Of a stretch of 64,000 nt of DNA, positions 30,627 to 38,694 are shown in pieces. Below the pieces are notes generated by a model. That model made no database searches. It had not been told where the DNA came from and saw only the letters and a list, made by a program, of their open reading frames with translations. Each line of letters opens with the position of its first letter. Positions within the stretch are counted from its first letter, which is position 1. Position numbers and translations under genes: made by a program. This DNA is from Neorhodopirellula pilleata (lineage in GTDB: Bacteria > Planctomycetota > Planctomycetia > Pirellulales > Pirellulaceae): positions 795,502 through 859,501 of the forward strand of contig NZ_SJPM01000001.1 in the NCBI RefSeq assembly GCF_007859915.1, in the 5' to 3' direction.

Positions 30627-33600
30627 TCAGTTCATTCTTTTTTTTTTGCCGCCGCTGAGATCATAGATCGCGATCGACTTGATCAGCATCTTAGGCTGCT
30701 TGGCATAAGGATCAAAGCTTCGAAACGGATCGATCCGTAATTGACCGACCGGGGCCTTTTCGTTGAGCTTAAACAAATAGGTACTGAAAGTTTTGGATGC
30801 CTTGATATCCCGGCCGTCCATTTGGGTCGCGTTGAAACCGCCTTGGGGTGATGCCCAGAAAAACTGAAGCGTTTCATCGGTAACCGGATGGGCTTCGATC
30901 GCAAGCACTAAGTCCCCTTGGACCGCCTGATTCATCGTGATTGCCAGTTGCGAATCGTCACCGGTCGGCGACAACACGGCGTGATCATCGATAACTTGCA
31001 CGTCCAAATGGTTGCGTGACTTCCATCGCTCGACGGAGGAGGGGTTGGAGAAATCCCAAGCGATCAATTGTTTGGCACGGGTCATGTCGATTTCATCGGG
31101 ATTGATCGACGTGTCTTGCGGTTCGGACGTTTCCAACGCCTTCGACGCCCGACCGATGCCGTTGTCGGCGACAAAGGAGTAGCTTCCCGAACCGACCTTC
31201 AATTTGGCTTTACCGTCTGCCGCACTGAGGAGTTGCACATATTCGTTGGCGGAAATCGGTTGGCCGCCTTCGGTGATCGAATCGGCGTCATCGGTCGGCA
31301 GGTAAACGGTCGCCGTCGTGTTGGCGGGAACCGTGACGTTCAAACGAAATTGACCGTCTTCAATCTTCCAGTCGCTGAGGATCATTCCGCGGATAGAATC
31401 ATAGCTCGCAGTGACTTGGTCGATCGGGTCTCGCATCGCATTGCTGTTTGCGCGTGGGGGACGCGGATCGATGATCACGTTCGCGTAACCGGGGCCGTCG
31501 CTGCGGATGCCCGCAAGCGTTCCGAACATCCATTCGCACACCGCTCCGAAGGCATAGTGCGAGAATGAGTTCATGGCCGCGTTGTGTCGGCCGAATGCGT
31601 CTTCTTTCGTGTAGCTGTCCCAACGTTCCCAAATCGTTGTCGCGCCGTTGGCGATCTCATATCCCCACGAGGGAAAATCGCGTGATTGCAACAGGAACGT
31701 CGCCAGGTCATGTTGTCCCGATTCGGACAGGACCGGCAACAAAGGACGTGTTCCCAAGAAACCCGTCGACATGCGATTGCCGTTCTTGGCAATCATTTCT
31801 GCCAAGTACGCACCGGTCGCCTCGCGTTGGTCGGCGGGGATCAAGTCGGCAAATAACGCGAGGGCTTGTGCCGATTGCGTCCGAACGTTCACCCGTCCGT
31901 CGGAATCGACATACTTTTTGTTGAACGCTTGCTTGGTTCGATCGAATTGATTGCGGTACTGTTTGGCTTGATCGTCTTCGCCGATTGCCTCAGCCATCTC
32001 CGCCATCATTTTTGATGAAATCGCAAGATAAATCGTGTCGACGAAATCTAGCGGCGTCGACGCTCCTTGGGCCAACCAATCGCCCCAAGCGTTGCCGTGG
32101 GCAATCCCCAAATCGTTTTGGCTGGTCCGTGTGCGCCACTCCATGAACCGGGTCATCGGTTCCCAGCATGTCCGGATCACGCGTTGGTCACCGTAGGCTT
32201 GCCAGATCGTCCAGGGGCAAATCACTCCGGCGTCGGCCCATGCGGTACCGAAGTCCCAACCGTGCTGAAATGTGAACGGTGCGTATCCAGGAAACGCGCC
32301 GCTGGGTCGTTGGGATTCCATCAATTCGCGCAACCACTTGGTATAGAACGCACCGATGTCGGCATTGTACGCGGCGGTACCGACGTAGGCCTGTGCGTCG
32401 CCCGTCCATCCCATCCGCTCGTCTCGTTGGGGACAATCGGTCGGCAGATCCAAGAAGTTCGAACGCTGAGTCCAAACCACGTTTTGGAATAAACGGTTGA
32501 CCATCGGATCGTTGCATGTGAACTCGCTCGTCATTGGCGTGTCGCTGTGCATGACCAACCCAGTGACCGCATCGGTGGACGGTGTTTCGCCCTCGTCGGT
32601 CGGGAAATTGCTCACCTCGACGAATTGGAAACCGTGAAAGGTGAATCGTGGTACGTAGATCTCACCGTCCGGATCGCCCTTGCAAATGTAGTAGTCGGTC
32701 GCGCGGGCTTTGCGAAGATTCTCGGTCATCAACCGACCGTCGGGATGCAACATCTCGCCATAACGGATCTGAATCTTGTGTCCGGCCGGGCCTTTCACCT
32801 TCATACGAATCACGCCCGCAAAGTTCTGTCCGAGATCAAAGGTGTAAACGCCCTCGTCCCGCTTGGTGACCGACTTGGACGGGATCTCTTCGGTGATCCT
32901 GACGGGAACACCCGGAAAAGCTTCGAGCTTGGGGCGTTTGAAACCGAGGTTGCGAGGTTCGCCGGTGATCTGCGGCCCGCGACCAGCAGCATCGGGATTG
33001 CGGGCTTCATAAAACATCGCCACCGTATCGCCGTTGGCCTCCGCCGGAATCGCCGAATCCCACGCCGAGTCGTCGAACCCGGCGGTCGCCCACCCGGTCA
33101 TCTCGCGGCGAGCGTCGTAGGCTTCACCCATCAACAAATCGGCTTCTTGGATCGGTCCCGCTCCGGTGACTTTCCAAGTCGAGTCGGTTGTGACGATCTC
33201 CGTCGTGCCGTCGCTGTAATGAATCTCCAACTGAGCCATCACGGCGGGAATTTTTCCGTAATTGGAACGGCCATTTTTCTCCGTACCCATTCCGGTCAAC
33301 AAACCGAACGCGACGTAACCGCTGTACCAACCCTCGGCGACCCAAGCTCCCAAGGCGTTATCGCCATTTTGAACCAAGTCGGTGACGTCGTAGGTGTTGT
33401 AATAGGCCCGCTGTAAGTAGTCGGTCCAACCGGGAGCGAAATAGGCGTCACCGACTCGCTTTCCATTGAGGTGCAGTTCATAAATGCCAAGGGCGGTCGC
33501 ATAGACGGTCGCACGCTCGATCGTTTTCTCGCCAGCATCAAACTTCTTGCGATATTGCCTCGCTGCGGGAAGGTACAACGTTGACGTATCGGTATGAATC

Positions 33601-34064
33601 GCAGAGTCGTCGTCGTAACTGATGTAGTTCGCCCGCCAATCGTTGTCGTTCAACAAACCCATTGACCAGGTCGCCGTGTCGCTCCAGTTCGACGGATTCC
33701 CTTGGGCGTCCCAAGTCTTGACTTTCCAAAAGCAAACTTGCCTCGATTTGAGCTCCTCGCCTGCGTAGGGAATGTGAAGCGTCTCGCTGGAGGCGATTTT
33801 GCCGGTATCCCATAAGTCGCCTTGGTCCATTGCCAATTTTTCAGAGTCGGAAGCAACGAGGATTTGATAGGCCGTTTGTACTTGACCACGACGATCGGAC
33901 TGTACTCGCCAAGTCAAACGAGGTTCGGTTTCGTCGATGCCCAGAGGATCAACCAAATATTCACAGCGCAAGTGAACCGGCGTCAAAGCGCCATCCAACG
34001 AATCAGCCGAAGCGGAAGCAGCGACAAATGTCAACACAAAAAGTATCAATAGCGAGCGGATCAT
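30627..34064 (-). CDS. Secreted alpha-L-rhamnosidase, GH78
   Basis: A glycoside hydrolase that releases terminal alpha-L-rhamnose. Sec signal MIRSLLILFVLTFVAASASA. The N-terminal Ig-like domain (EYLVDPLGIDETEPRLTWRV) and beta-sandwich domains (YATALGIYELHLNGKRVGD, FAPGWTDY) match bacterial rhamnosidases. The catalytic (alpha/alpha)6 barrel has DCPQRDERMGWTGD with the family's acidic catalytic residues, and SFSHYAFGAVCEWMF. After the GH78 C-terminal sandwich an extra domain of about 150 residues follows (AWDFSNPSSVERWKS...). I chose ATG 34064; ATG 34082 and 34109 are possible. The C-terminus GGKKKRMN is odd: it is encoded by the ten-adenine run, beyond which the sulfatase frame is open. Belongs to the rhaA unit. 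Confidence 0.93.
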   Translation of the reverse strand: MIRSLLILFVLTFVAASASADSLDGALTPVHLRCEYLVDPLGIDETEPRLTWRVQSDRRGQVQTAYQILVASDSEKLAMDQGDLWDTGKIASSETLHIPYAGEELKSRQVCFWKVKTWDAQGNPSNWSDTATWSMGLLNDNDWRANYISYDDDSAIHTDTSTLYLPAARQYRKKFDAGEKTIERATVYATALGIYELHLNGKRVGDAYFAPGWTDYLQRAYYNTYDVTDLVQNGDNALGAWVAEGWYSGYVAFGLLTGMGTEKNGRSNYGKIPAVMAQLEIHYSDGTTEIVTTDSTWKVTGAGPIQEADLLMGEAYDARREMTGWATAGFDDSAWDSAIPAEANGDTVAMFYEARNPDAAGRGPQITGEPRNLGFKRPKLEAFPGVPVRITEEIPSKSVTKRDEGVYTFDLGQNFAGVIRMKVKGPAGHKIQIRYGEMLHPDGRLMTENLRKARATDYYICKGDPDGEIYVPRFTFHGFQFVEVSNFPTDEGETPSTDAVTGLVMHSDTPMTSEFTCNDPMVNRLFQNVVWTQRSNFLDLPTDCPQRDERMGWTGDAQAYVGTAAYNADIGAFYTKWLRELMESQRPSGAFPGYAPFTFQHGWDFGTAWADAGVICPWTIWQAYGDQRVIRTCWEPMTRFMEWRTRTSQNDLGIAHGNAWGDWLAQGASTPLDFVDTIYLAISSKMMAEMAEAIGEDDQAKQYRNQFDRTKQAFNKKYVDSDGRVNVRTQSAQALALFADLIPADQREATGAYLAEMIAKNGNRMSTGFLGTRPLLPVLSESGQHDLATFLLQSRDFPSWGYEIANGATTIWERWDSYTKEDAFGRHNAAMNSFSHYAFGAVCEWMFGTLAGIRSDGPGYANVIIDPRPPRANSNAMRDPIDQVTASYDSIRGMILSDWKIEDGQFRLNVTVPANTTATVYLPTDDADSITEGGQPISANEYVQLLSAADGKAKLKVGSGSYSFVADNGIGRASKALETSEPQDTSINPDEIDMTRAKQLIAWDFSNPSSVERWKSRNHLDVQVIDDHAVLSPTGDDSQLAITMNQAVQGDLVLAIEAHPVTDETLQFFWASPQGGFNATQMDGRDIKASKTFSTYLFKLNEKAPVGQLRIDPFRSFDPYAKQPKMLIKSIAIYDLSGGKKKRMN
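30637..30647 (-). promoter_or_regulatory. Ten-adenine run at the rhamnosidase end, candidate frameshift site
   Basis: On the minus strand the sequence GGC followed by ten A and then GAATGAACTGA encodes GGKKKRMN and the stop. Moving to the -1 frame anywhere in the run avoids the stop and continues without interruption through a linker into the sulfatase ATG at 30582. The run is a plausible slippery site for ribosome or RNA polymerase; a base-count error in the assembly is the alternative. Confidence 0.5.
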
Positions 34065-34115
34065 GGCGTCGAGTGATGTCATTGAGAGCGAGTATGTGGG
34101 GAATAACACGAGGGA

Positions 34116-34313
34116 TCAGATTTCGACTTGATCGGCATCGATGCCGACTTCGCGTCCCATCCACCACGGGGTGGTCAAGAACCAAACGACGGTTCCGATG
34201 AGCCCCATCGTCAAGACCATGTCATGGCTGAGGGATCCGGCGAAGTACAAGACACTCGGAAGCGTGACCAACCCGAGTGCGACCAGGGAGACGAGTTTGC
34301 AGAGCGTATTCAT
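34116..34313 (-). CDS. Small two-helix membrane protein in the rhamnose unit
   Basis: A 65-residue protein with two predicted membrane helices (LVSLVALGLVTLPSVLYFAG and MVLTMGLIGTVVWFLT) ending in an acidic tail (GIDADQVEI). I do not recognise a family. It lies between the permease gene (63 nt upstream) and the rhamnosidase gene (51 nt downstream), all on the minus strand, so it could be an accessory subunit of the transporter or simply a conserved orphan. The start ATG is preceded by AGGAA-type sequence on the minus strand. Hydrophobicity pattern and position support a real gene. Confidence 0.6.
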   Translation of the reverse strand: MNTLCKLVSLVALGLVTLPSVLYFAGSLSHDMVLTMGLIGTVVWFLTTPWWMGREVGIDADQVEI

Positions 34314-34376
34314 GATTCGATTTCTGTAGGAAGTTGAATTAGATCGTGGTCGTGGACGTACCTAGCCAACGGTGGC

Positions 34377-35813
34377 CTAGCCAACGGTGGCTGGCTTCTG
34401 GGTTATTTTGCTCAACAGCAGATAAATCACACCACAAGCGATCCAGCAAGGAACGACCGCGTAGGCGGCGAACAGCCCCTGCCAAAAGATCAGGTACAAG
34501 CCGACCGCGACGGGTAACAACCACGCAATCAAGACGGCCACATTGATTGAAGATCCGTTTCGCATGGCATATTCGTCGTTCAACCCAAATCGTTGCATCA
34601 GGTAGTAGTCAACGAACACGATCGCCCCCATCGGGCCGAGCACGGTGCCGTAGGTACCGACGAAACCGAGCAATTGAGCGGAAAGGTTGGGGAACGCACC
34701 GGCTAGCGTGGCGACGCCGCCGGCAACTAGCGTCATGACGACCCGAGGGCTTTTGGGGAAAACGCCTTGGAAGGCCAATCCGGCCCGATAAATTGTCGGG
34801 TTCGCGGTCGTCCAGCCGGCGATGACGACGCAAATGATCCCGGTCCAACCGAGAGCGCCCCAGGCTAACGCACCGGGGTTGGCGGTGGCGTCTTGGGAAA
34901 GTTTGATCTGTGCCGCGAGCAGCAATGCGGCGGCGATCCACGCCATGTAATGCCCGAGAAACATTCCGATCGCAGGTGCCCAGCCCGATGATGGGCTCTT
35001 GGCGAAACGAAAGATCGATAGATCCGCCATGCCGAAATGCATCGCGCCGTTACACAACCAGGCGAATACGACGATTTGCCAAAAACCAAATTGCTGTACG
35101 CCGTTTTCGGCTTGAACGAACGCAATCGCGTCGGACCAGTATTGGCCTTGGCGGAGTGCCTCGACGTTGTTGGCGTCCATTTGCACCAACGAAATCACAC
35201 CACAGGCGGCAAAAATCGCAATCATCCAAGGCGCGGCGATGTTGGCGACTCGGGCCACCATTTGGTAACCGGCCGCCGCGATCGCAGCCATCACCACGCC
35301 GACGATCACGACAAGAACCGTGAACGACGGCGCACCCAATCCGAACGTCGATGCCGGTGTCTCATAAAGGATGCCGAATGGAACGCCGACGGCACTGGCC
35401 GATACGGTGACCATCGCACCAGCGAGGAAACAAAACAAAACACCATTGATGACGTTATAGAACTTAACCAACCCGCCCCCGGCGATTCGTTCGAGTTGAT
35501 AATACAACGTCATCCTTTTAGCGATCGCGATCGGAGTCACGAGATAACGCCACGTCAGCACGGCCAATAAATTGCCCAGCAACAGGCCGACAATCAGATC
35601 CTGCAGGCTCGCTCCGGCGGCGAGGAACAGCGGTCCGATCATGAACTCCGTTCCGGCGGCATGTTCGCCCGCGTACATGCCCCAAAATTTACTGGCACCT
35701 AACAGAGCTCTGTCAGGAACTCGTTCGCGTTCGAATTCACCGGATCCACCTTGTGATTCGTCGGAATCATGGACGGGGGCGCCGGCATCATAAAGGTTGG
35801 ATTGGTCGGACAA
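34377..35813 (-). CDS. NCS1-family permease, candidate rhamnose transporter
   Basis: A 478-residue inner-membrane transporter with about 12 helices, of the purine/cytosine permease (NCS1) family. It has the early motif MYAGEHAAGTEFMIGPLFLAAGAS and later GWTTANPTIYRAGLAFQG and GPMGAIVFVDYYLMQRFG, both typical of NCS1. Known members carry nucleobases, hydantoins or vitamins, but this one sits 29 nt after rhaA in a rhamnose unit, so a sugar or sugar-derived substrate is inferred. The start is TTG 35813: AGGAA lies 7 nt before it and the next residues are SDQSNLYDAG. The longer frame to 36110 would run inside rhaA and is rejected. The first 40 residues are hydrophilic and acidic. Confidence 0.83.
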   Translation of the reverse strand: MSDQSNLYDAGAPVHDSDESQGGSGEFERERVPDRALLGASKFWGMYAGEHAAGTEFMIGPLFLAAGASLQDLIVGLLLGNLLAVLTWRYLVTPIAIAKRMTLYYQLERIAGGGLVKFYNVINGVLFCFLAGAMVTVSASAVGVPFGILYETPASTFGLGAPSFTVLVVIVGVVMAAIAAAGYQMVARVANIAAPWMIAIFAACGVISLVQMDANNVEALRQGQYWSDAIAFVQAENGVQQFGFWQIVVFAWLCNGAMHFGMADLSIFRFAKSPSSGWAPAIGMFLGHYMAWIAAALLLAAQIKLSQDATANPGALAWGALGWTGIICVVIAGWTTANPTIYRAGLAFQGVFPKSPRVVMTLVAGGVATLAGAFPNLSAQLLGFVGTYGTVLGPMGAIVFVDYYLMQRFGLNDEYAMRNGSSINVAVLIAWLLPVAVGLYLIFWQGLFAAYAVVPCWIACGVIYLLLSKITQKPATVG

Positions 35814-35842
35814 GGAATCGTTCCTAGAATGGGGATGAATGA

Positions 35843-37126
35843 CTAAACCGATGCTTCGACTTGAGTTCGATGCGACAAAACGGACGACTCGTAACGGCGA
35901 ACCTCGTCGAGCCAAGCCCGGCCGACGGGGACGCTTTTGGTTTCGCAGTAGTAATCCCAGACGGCACCAAAAGGCATACTCTTTTGTTCTTCCATGAATG
36001 CCAATCTCGCCGTGAAGTCTCCTTCGGCTTCGAGACGCTGCAACTCCGCGGTCGGTTCTAACAGAGCCATCAACAATGCCTTGATCGTGTTGCGAGTTCC
36101 GATCGTCCAAGCCGCAATACGGTTAATGCTTGCGTCAAAGAAGTCCAATCCGATATGGACGCGGTTCAAATGATTTCCGCGAACAATTTCTTGCATGATG
36201 GCTTGTAGCTCGTCGGTCATCGTCACCACGTGATCGCTGTCCCATCGAACCCCGCGACTGACGTGCAGTAACAGCTCAGGCACGTACATCAATGTCGACG
36301 AAATCTTGTCTGAGATTTGTTCGGTCGGGTGAAAGTGTCCTGCGTCCAAGCACAATACCTTTTCACGGGAGATCGCATAGCCAAGATAGAATTCGTGCGA
36401 GCCGACGACATAGCTTTCCGATCCGATGCCGAACAATTTGCATTCAACCGCATCGAGCGTGTGCGTGGGATCGAGTTGATCGGCAAAGATTTTGTCGAGT
36501 GAGTCGGCCAGGCGCCGACGCGGCAACCCGCGATCAGCCGGGCTGTCTTTGTAACCATCCGGTACCCAGAAATTATTGATGCAAGGATTGCCTTGTGATT
36601 TGCCCATCGCTGAGGCGATGTGCCGACAAGCCGAACCGTGATCGATCCAGAACTCGCGAATGCCCGAATCAGGGTGAGCGAGGGTCAAGCCATCGTTCGC
36701 TTTGGGATGCGAGAAATAGCTCGGATTGAAATCAAGTGACAACGACTGGCTGGCGGCCCAATCGATCCAGCCTTGAAAATGCTCGACGCCGATCTGGTCC
36801 CGATCAACGTAGCCGTCGAACTCGCCGTAGAGTGCGTGCAGGTTCAAACGGTGCTTGCCGGGAATTAGAGAATACGCCTGTTCAAGATCCTCGCGGAGTT
36901 CATCGGCGGTCCGGGCGCGCCCCGGATAATTGCCCGTCACGGCTAAGCCGCTGCCGAGGGTTTCACCCGTGTTTTCGAAACCGGCGACGTCATCGCCCTG
37001 CCAGCAATGCACCGAAATCGCGACGGATGCAAGGGTTTCTAACGCCGACTGCACGTCAACGCCGATCGATTGATACCGTTCGATGGCGAGACGAAAGGCG
37101 GCTTCGATAGCAGATGAATGGCCCAT
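35843..37126 (-). CDS. rhaA: L-rhamnose isomerase
   Basis: Converts L-rhamnose to L-rhamnulose, the first step of rhamnose catabolism. The 427 residues match RhaA along the whole length: [106 protein letters not shown] and [16 protein letters not shown]. Metal-binding His, Glu and Asp residues are in the [11 protein letters not shown] and SDHVV blocks. GAGG stands 7 nt before the ATG. It is the first gene of the minus-strand unit (permease, small membrane protein, rhamnosidase, sulfatase) and divergent from an AraC-type regulator. rhaB and rhaD are not in the window, so the pathway must be completed elsewhere. Confidence 0.97.
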   Translation of the reverse strand: MGHSSAIEAAFRLAIERYQSIGVDVQSALETLASVAISVHCWQGDDVAGFENTGETLGSGLAVTGNYPGRARTADELREDLEQAYSLIPGKHRLNLHALYGEFDGYVDRDQIGVEHFQGWIDWAASQSLSLDFNPSYFSHPKANDGLTLAHPDSGIREFWIDHGSACRHIASAMGKSQGNPCINNFWVPDGYKDSPADRGLPRRRLADSLDKIFADQLDPTHTLDAVECKLFGIGSESYVVGSHEFYLGYAISREKVLCLDAGHFHPTEQISDKISSTLMYVPELLLHVSRGVRWDSDHVVTMTDELQAIMQEIVRGNHLNRVHIGLDFFDASINRIAAWTIGTRNTIKALLMALLEPTAELQRLEAEGDFTARLAFMEEQKSMPFGAVWDYYCETKSVPVGRAWLDEVRRYESSVLSHRTQVEASV

Positions 37127-37364
37127 GGGACTGCCTCAATGGGAAAACGGTGGGAAGCGTGACGGAAATGATTCTTCCGCTAAGTCCGCATAATTACAAG
37201 TTGCCGACCGGTCACCCGATCAATTTACTCGATTCCAACATCGCTCACCTTCACGATCGTGCCGTCGTTTAGCACAATAGTGCCAAGCTGTGATTGGACG
37301 TATTGATCGTCTAAGCCATTGATCGCTATGCACACCGGAAAATCGACGAACGTTCAGGAGTCCG
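37127..37364. promoter_or_regulatory. rhaA-regulator divergent promoter region
   Basis: The 238-bp region should hold both promoters and the regulator's binding sites. I could not fix promoter boxes. A coding-like 36-codon frame on the minus strand (37225-37335) lies within it. The regulator gene has AGGAG at 37356-37360, 4 nt before its ATG. Confidence 0.5.
37225..37335 (-). CDS. Possible 36-residue small protein or gene remnant
   Basis: A GTG-initiated frame on the minus strand, upstream of rhaA and in the same direction, ends in TAA at 37225. Its product looks like natural protein: CIAINGLDDQYVQSQLG followed by TIVLNDGTIVKVSDVGIE. No good ribosome binding site precedes GTG 37333-37335 and a stop lies a few codons upstream. 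It could be a leader peptide, a small conserved protein or the tail of a lost gene. I do not recognise it. Confidence 0.3.
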   Translation of the reverse strand: MCIAINGLDDQYVQSQLGTIVLNDGTIVKVSDVGIE

Positions 37365-38243
37365 ATGATTCATTCCCCCGATCCGATTCCCGTGCTGCGT
37401 CGTGCCGATTGGTTTTCCGACCCGACTTGCCCGATCGCCGTCGAACGCCAAGAACCTCAAGATCCGATCGGTCTGCACGCTCATGACTTCTGTGAGATCG
37501 TCGTGATCACCGGCGGGCATGGACAACACGTTACCGGCGAAAACCGGTACGACCTGAAAACCGGTGACACATTCGTCATCGGAGGCGCACGGCCTCACGA
37601 CTACGTCAATCTGAACGAACTATGCCTGATCAACATTCTGTTCGATTCCAATGAGATCCCATGGACAATGGGTGACCTGATGTCGGTGCCGGGGTATCAC
37701 GTGCTGTTTACGCTTGAGCCTGCGTTTCGCGAACGGCATCGATTTGATAGCCGACTGCGCCTCTCACCGATGGATTTGGCACACACGATCGACATGATCG
37801 GCAGACTGCAAGACGAGCTACGCGCAAAACGACCAGGTTATCAGCTGATGGCGACGACGATGTTCCTGCAACTGGCGACTTCGTTGTCGCGTCTGTACGA
37901 CCGCTCGCGAGACGACCAAAGCCGCTCGCTCTTGCAGATTGCCGACGCGATCAGCCACATCGAACGAAACTATACGGAGAACGTAACGTTGGACGAGTTG
38001 GTGGAAATTTCTCAAATGTCACGTCGCAATTTCCTGCGAACGTTCGAGCAAACGATGGGATACAGTCCCATTCAATACCTGATTCGGTTGCGAATCCGTA
38101 AGGCTTGCGAACGTTTGAGAACGGACCGTTCGAACATCACCGAAATCGCCATGTCGGTGGGCTTCACCGACAGCAATTACTTCAGCCGCAAATTCCGAGA
38201 TGTGATCGGTGTCTCGCCGCGAGATTACAAAAGCCAATACTAG
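37365..38243 (+). CDS. AraC-family regulator, probable rhamnose activator
   Basis: A 292-residue transcription regulator with the RhaS/RhaR layout. The N-terminal cupin-like sugar-binding part shows HAHDFCEIVVITGG, GQHVTGENRYDLKTGDTFVIGG and RPHDYVN. The C-terminal AraC DNA-binding domain (about 190-290) has two helix-turn-helix units: NVTLDELVEISQMSRRNFLRTF and ITEIAMSVGFTDSNYFSRKFR, with the usual GVSPRDYK end. It is divergent from rhaA, the normal arrangement for a regulator acting on that unit, so I infer activation of rhaA and downstream genes by L-rhamnose. AGGAG precedes the ATG. Confidence 0.9.
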   Translation: MIHSPDPIPVLRRADWFSDPTCPIAVERQEPQDPIGLHAHDFCEIVVITGGHGQHVTGENRYDLKTGDTFVIGGARPHDYVNLNELCLINILFDSNEIPWTMGDLMSVPGYHVLFTLEPAFRERHRFDSRLRLSPMDLAHTIDMIGRLQDELRAKRPGYQLMATTMFLQLATSLSRLYDRSRDDQSRSLLQIADAISHIERNYTENVTLDELVEISQMSRRNFLRTFEQTMGYSPIQYLIRLRIRKACERLRTDRSNITEIAMSVGFTDSNYFSRKFRDVIGVSPRDYKSQY

Positions 38244-38276
38244 TACTTCAACCACATTTGACTTTAGGGTGTCAGC

Positions 38277-38333
38277 AACGTGGCTCGACGGTCCTCCGTC
38301 GAGAATCACGGTGGGGACCACCGTGCCACGTTA
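38277..38333. repeat. Three-stem cloverleaf-like repeat element
   Basis: An outer stem AACGTGG/CCACGTT encloses two hairpins: CTCGACGG-TCCT-CCGTCGAG and CACGGTGG-GGA-CCACCGTG. The following TTAAATCAACAGGCCGCTAACGG resembles the flanks of other repeats here. It separates the convergent regulator and ppnP genes and may stop transcription from both sides. Confidence 0.75.
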
Positions 38334-38354
38334 AATCAACAGGCCGCTAACGGC

Positions 38355-38633
38355 TTAACCGTAGTAACAAAGATACGAGGTCGGCTCTTCGATCTTGACT
38401 TGGAACTTTTGGTTCGCGTCGACTTCGAACTGTTGGCCCGCTTTGAACGTTTCGAACGAATCGCTACCGGGCAGCTTGGCGAGGATCGCGCCACTGGTCA
38501 CCTTCATCAGTTCGTGTTCGCTCGTTCCGAACTCATAATCACCCACCGCCATCACGCCGGATGTGATGCGGCCTTCGGAGTTTTCGAAACCGATCGATTT
38601 GACTTTGCCGTCGAAGTATTCGTTCACGTTCAT
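38355..38633 (-). CDS. ppnP: Pyrimidine/purine nucleoside phosphorylase PpnP
   Basis: A 92-residue single-domain cupin of the PpnP (YaiE, DUF1255) family, which phosphorolyses several nucleosides to base and ribose-1-phosphate. Family blocks are present: [15 protein letters not shown] at the start, [33 protein letters not shown], and the end [15 protein letters not shown], which carries the conserved Tyr residues. Length is exactly the family norm. It is cytoplasmic. It stands alone between the convergent AraC-type regulator and the giant surface protein gene on the same strand. Confidence 0.93.
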   Translation of the reverse strand: MNVNEYFDGKVKSIGFENSEGRITSGVMAVGDYEFGTSEHELMKVTSGAILAKLPGSDSFETFKAGQQFEVDANQKFQVKIEEPTSYLCYYG

Positions 38634-38694
38634 GGAGTTAGTTGATCCGTCGGGAATGTGTGGTTGCGTATTGGGTAAGTCAGCCTGGTGTGCT

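Noticed and set aside
32547..33416. 289-residue plus-strand frame inside the rhamnosidase gene
   Set aside because: Antisense shadow of GH78 coding sequence with no recognisable motif.
35814..36110. N-terminal extension of the permease inside rhaA
   Set aside because: Arg-rich out-of-frame reading of rhaA; a TTG with a ribosome binding site follows at 35813.
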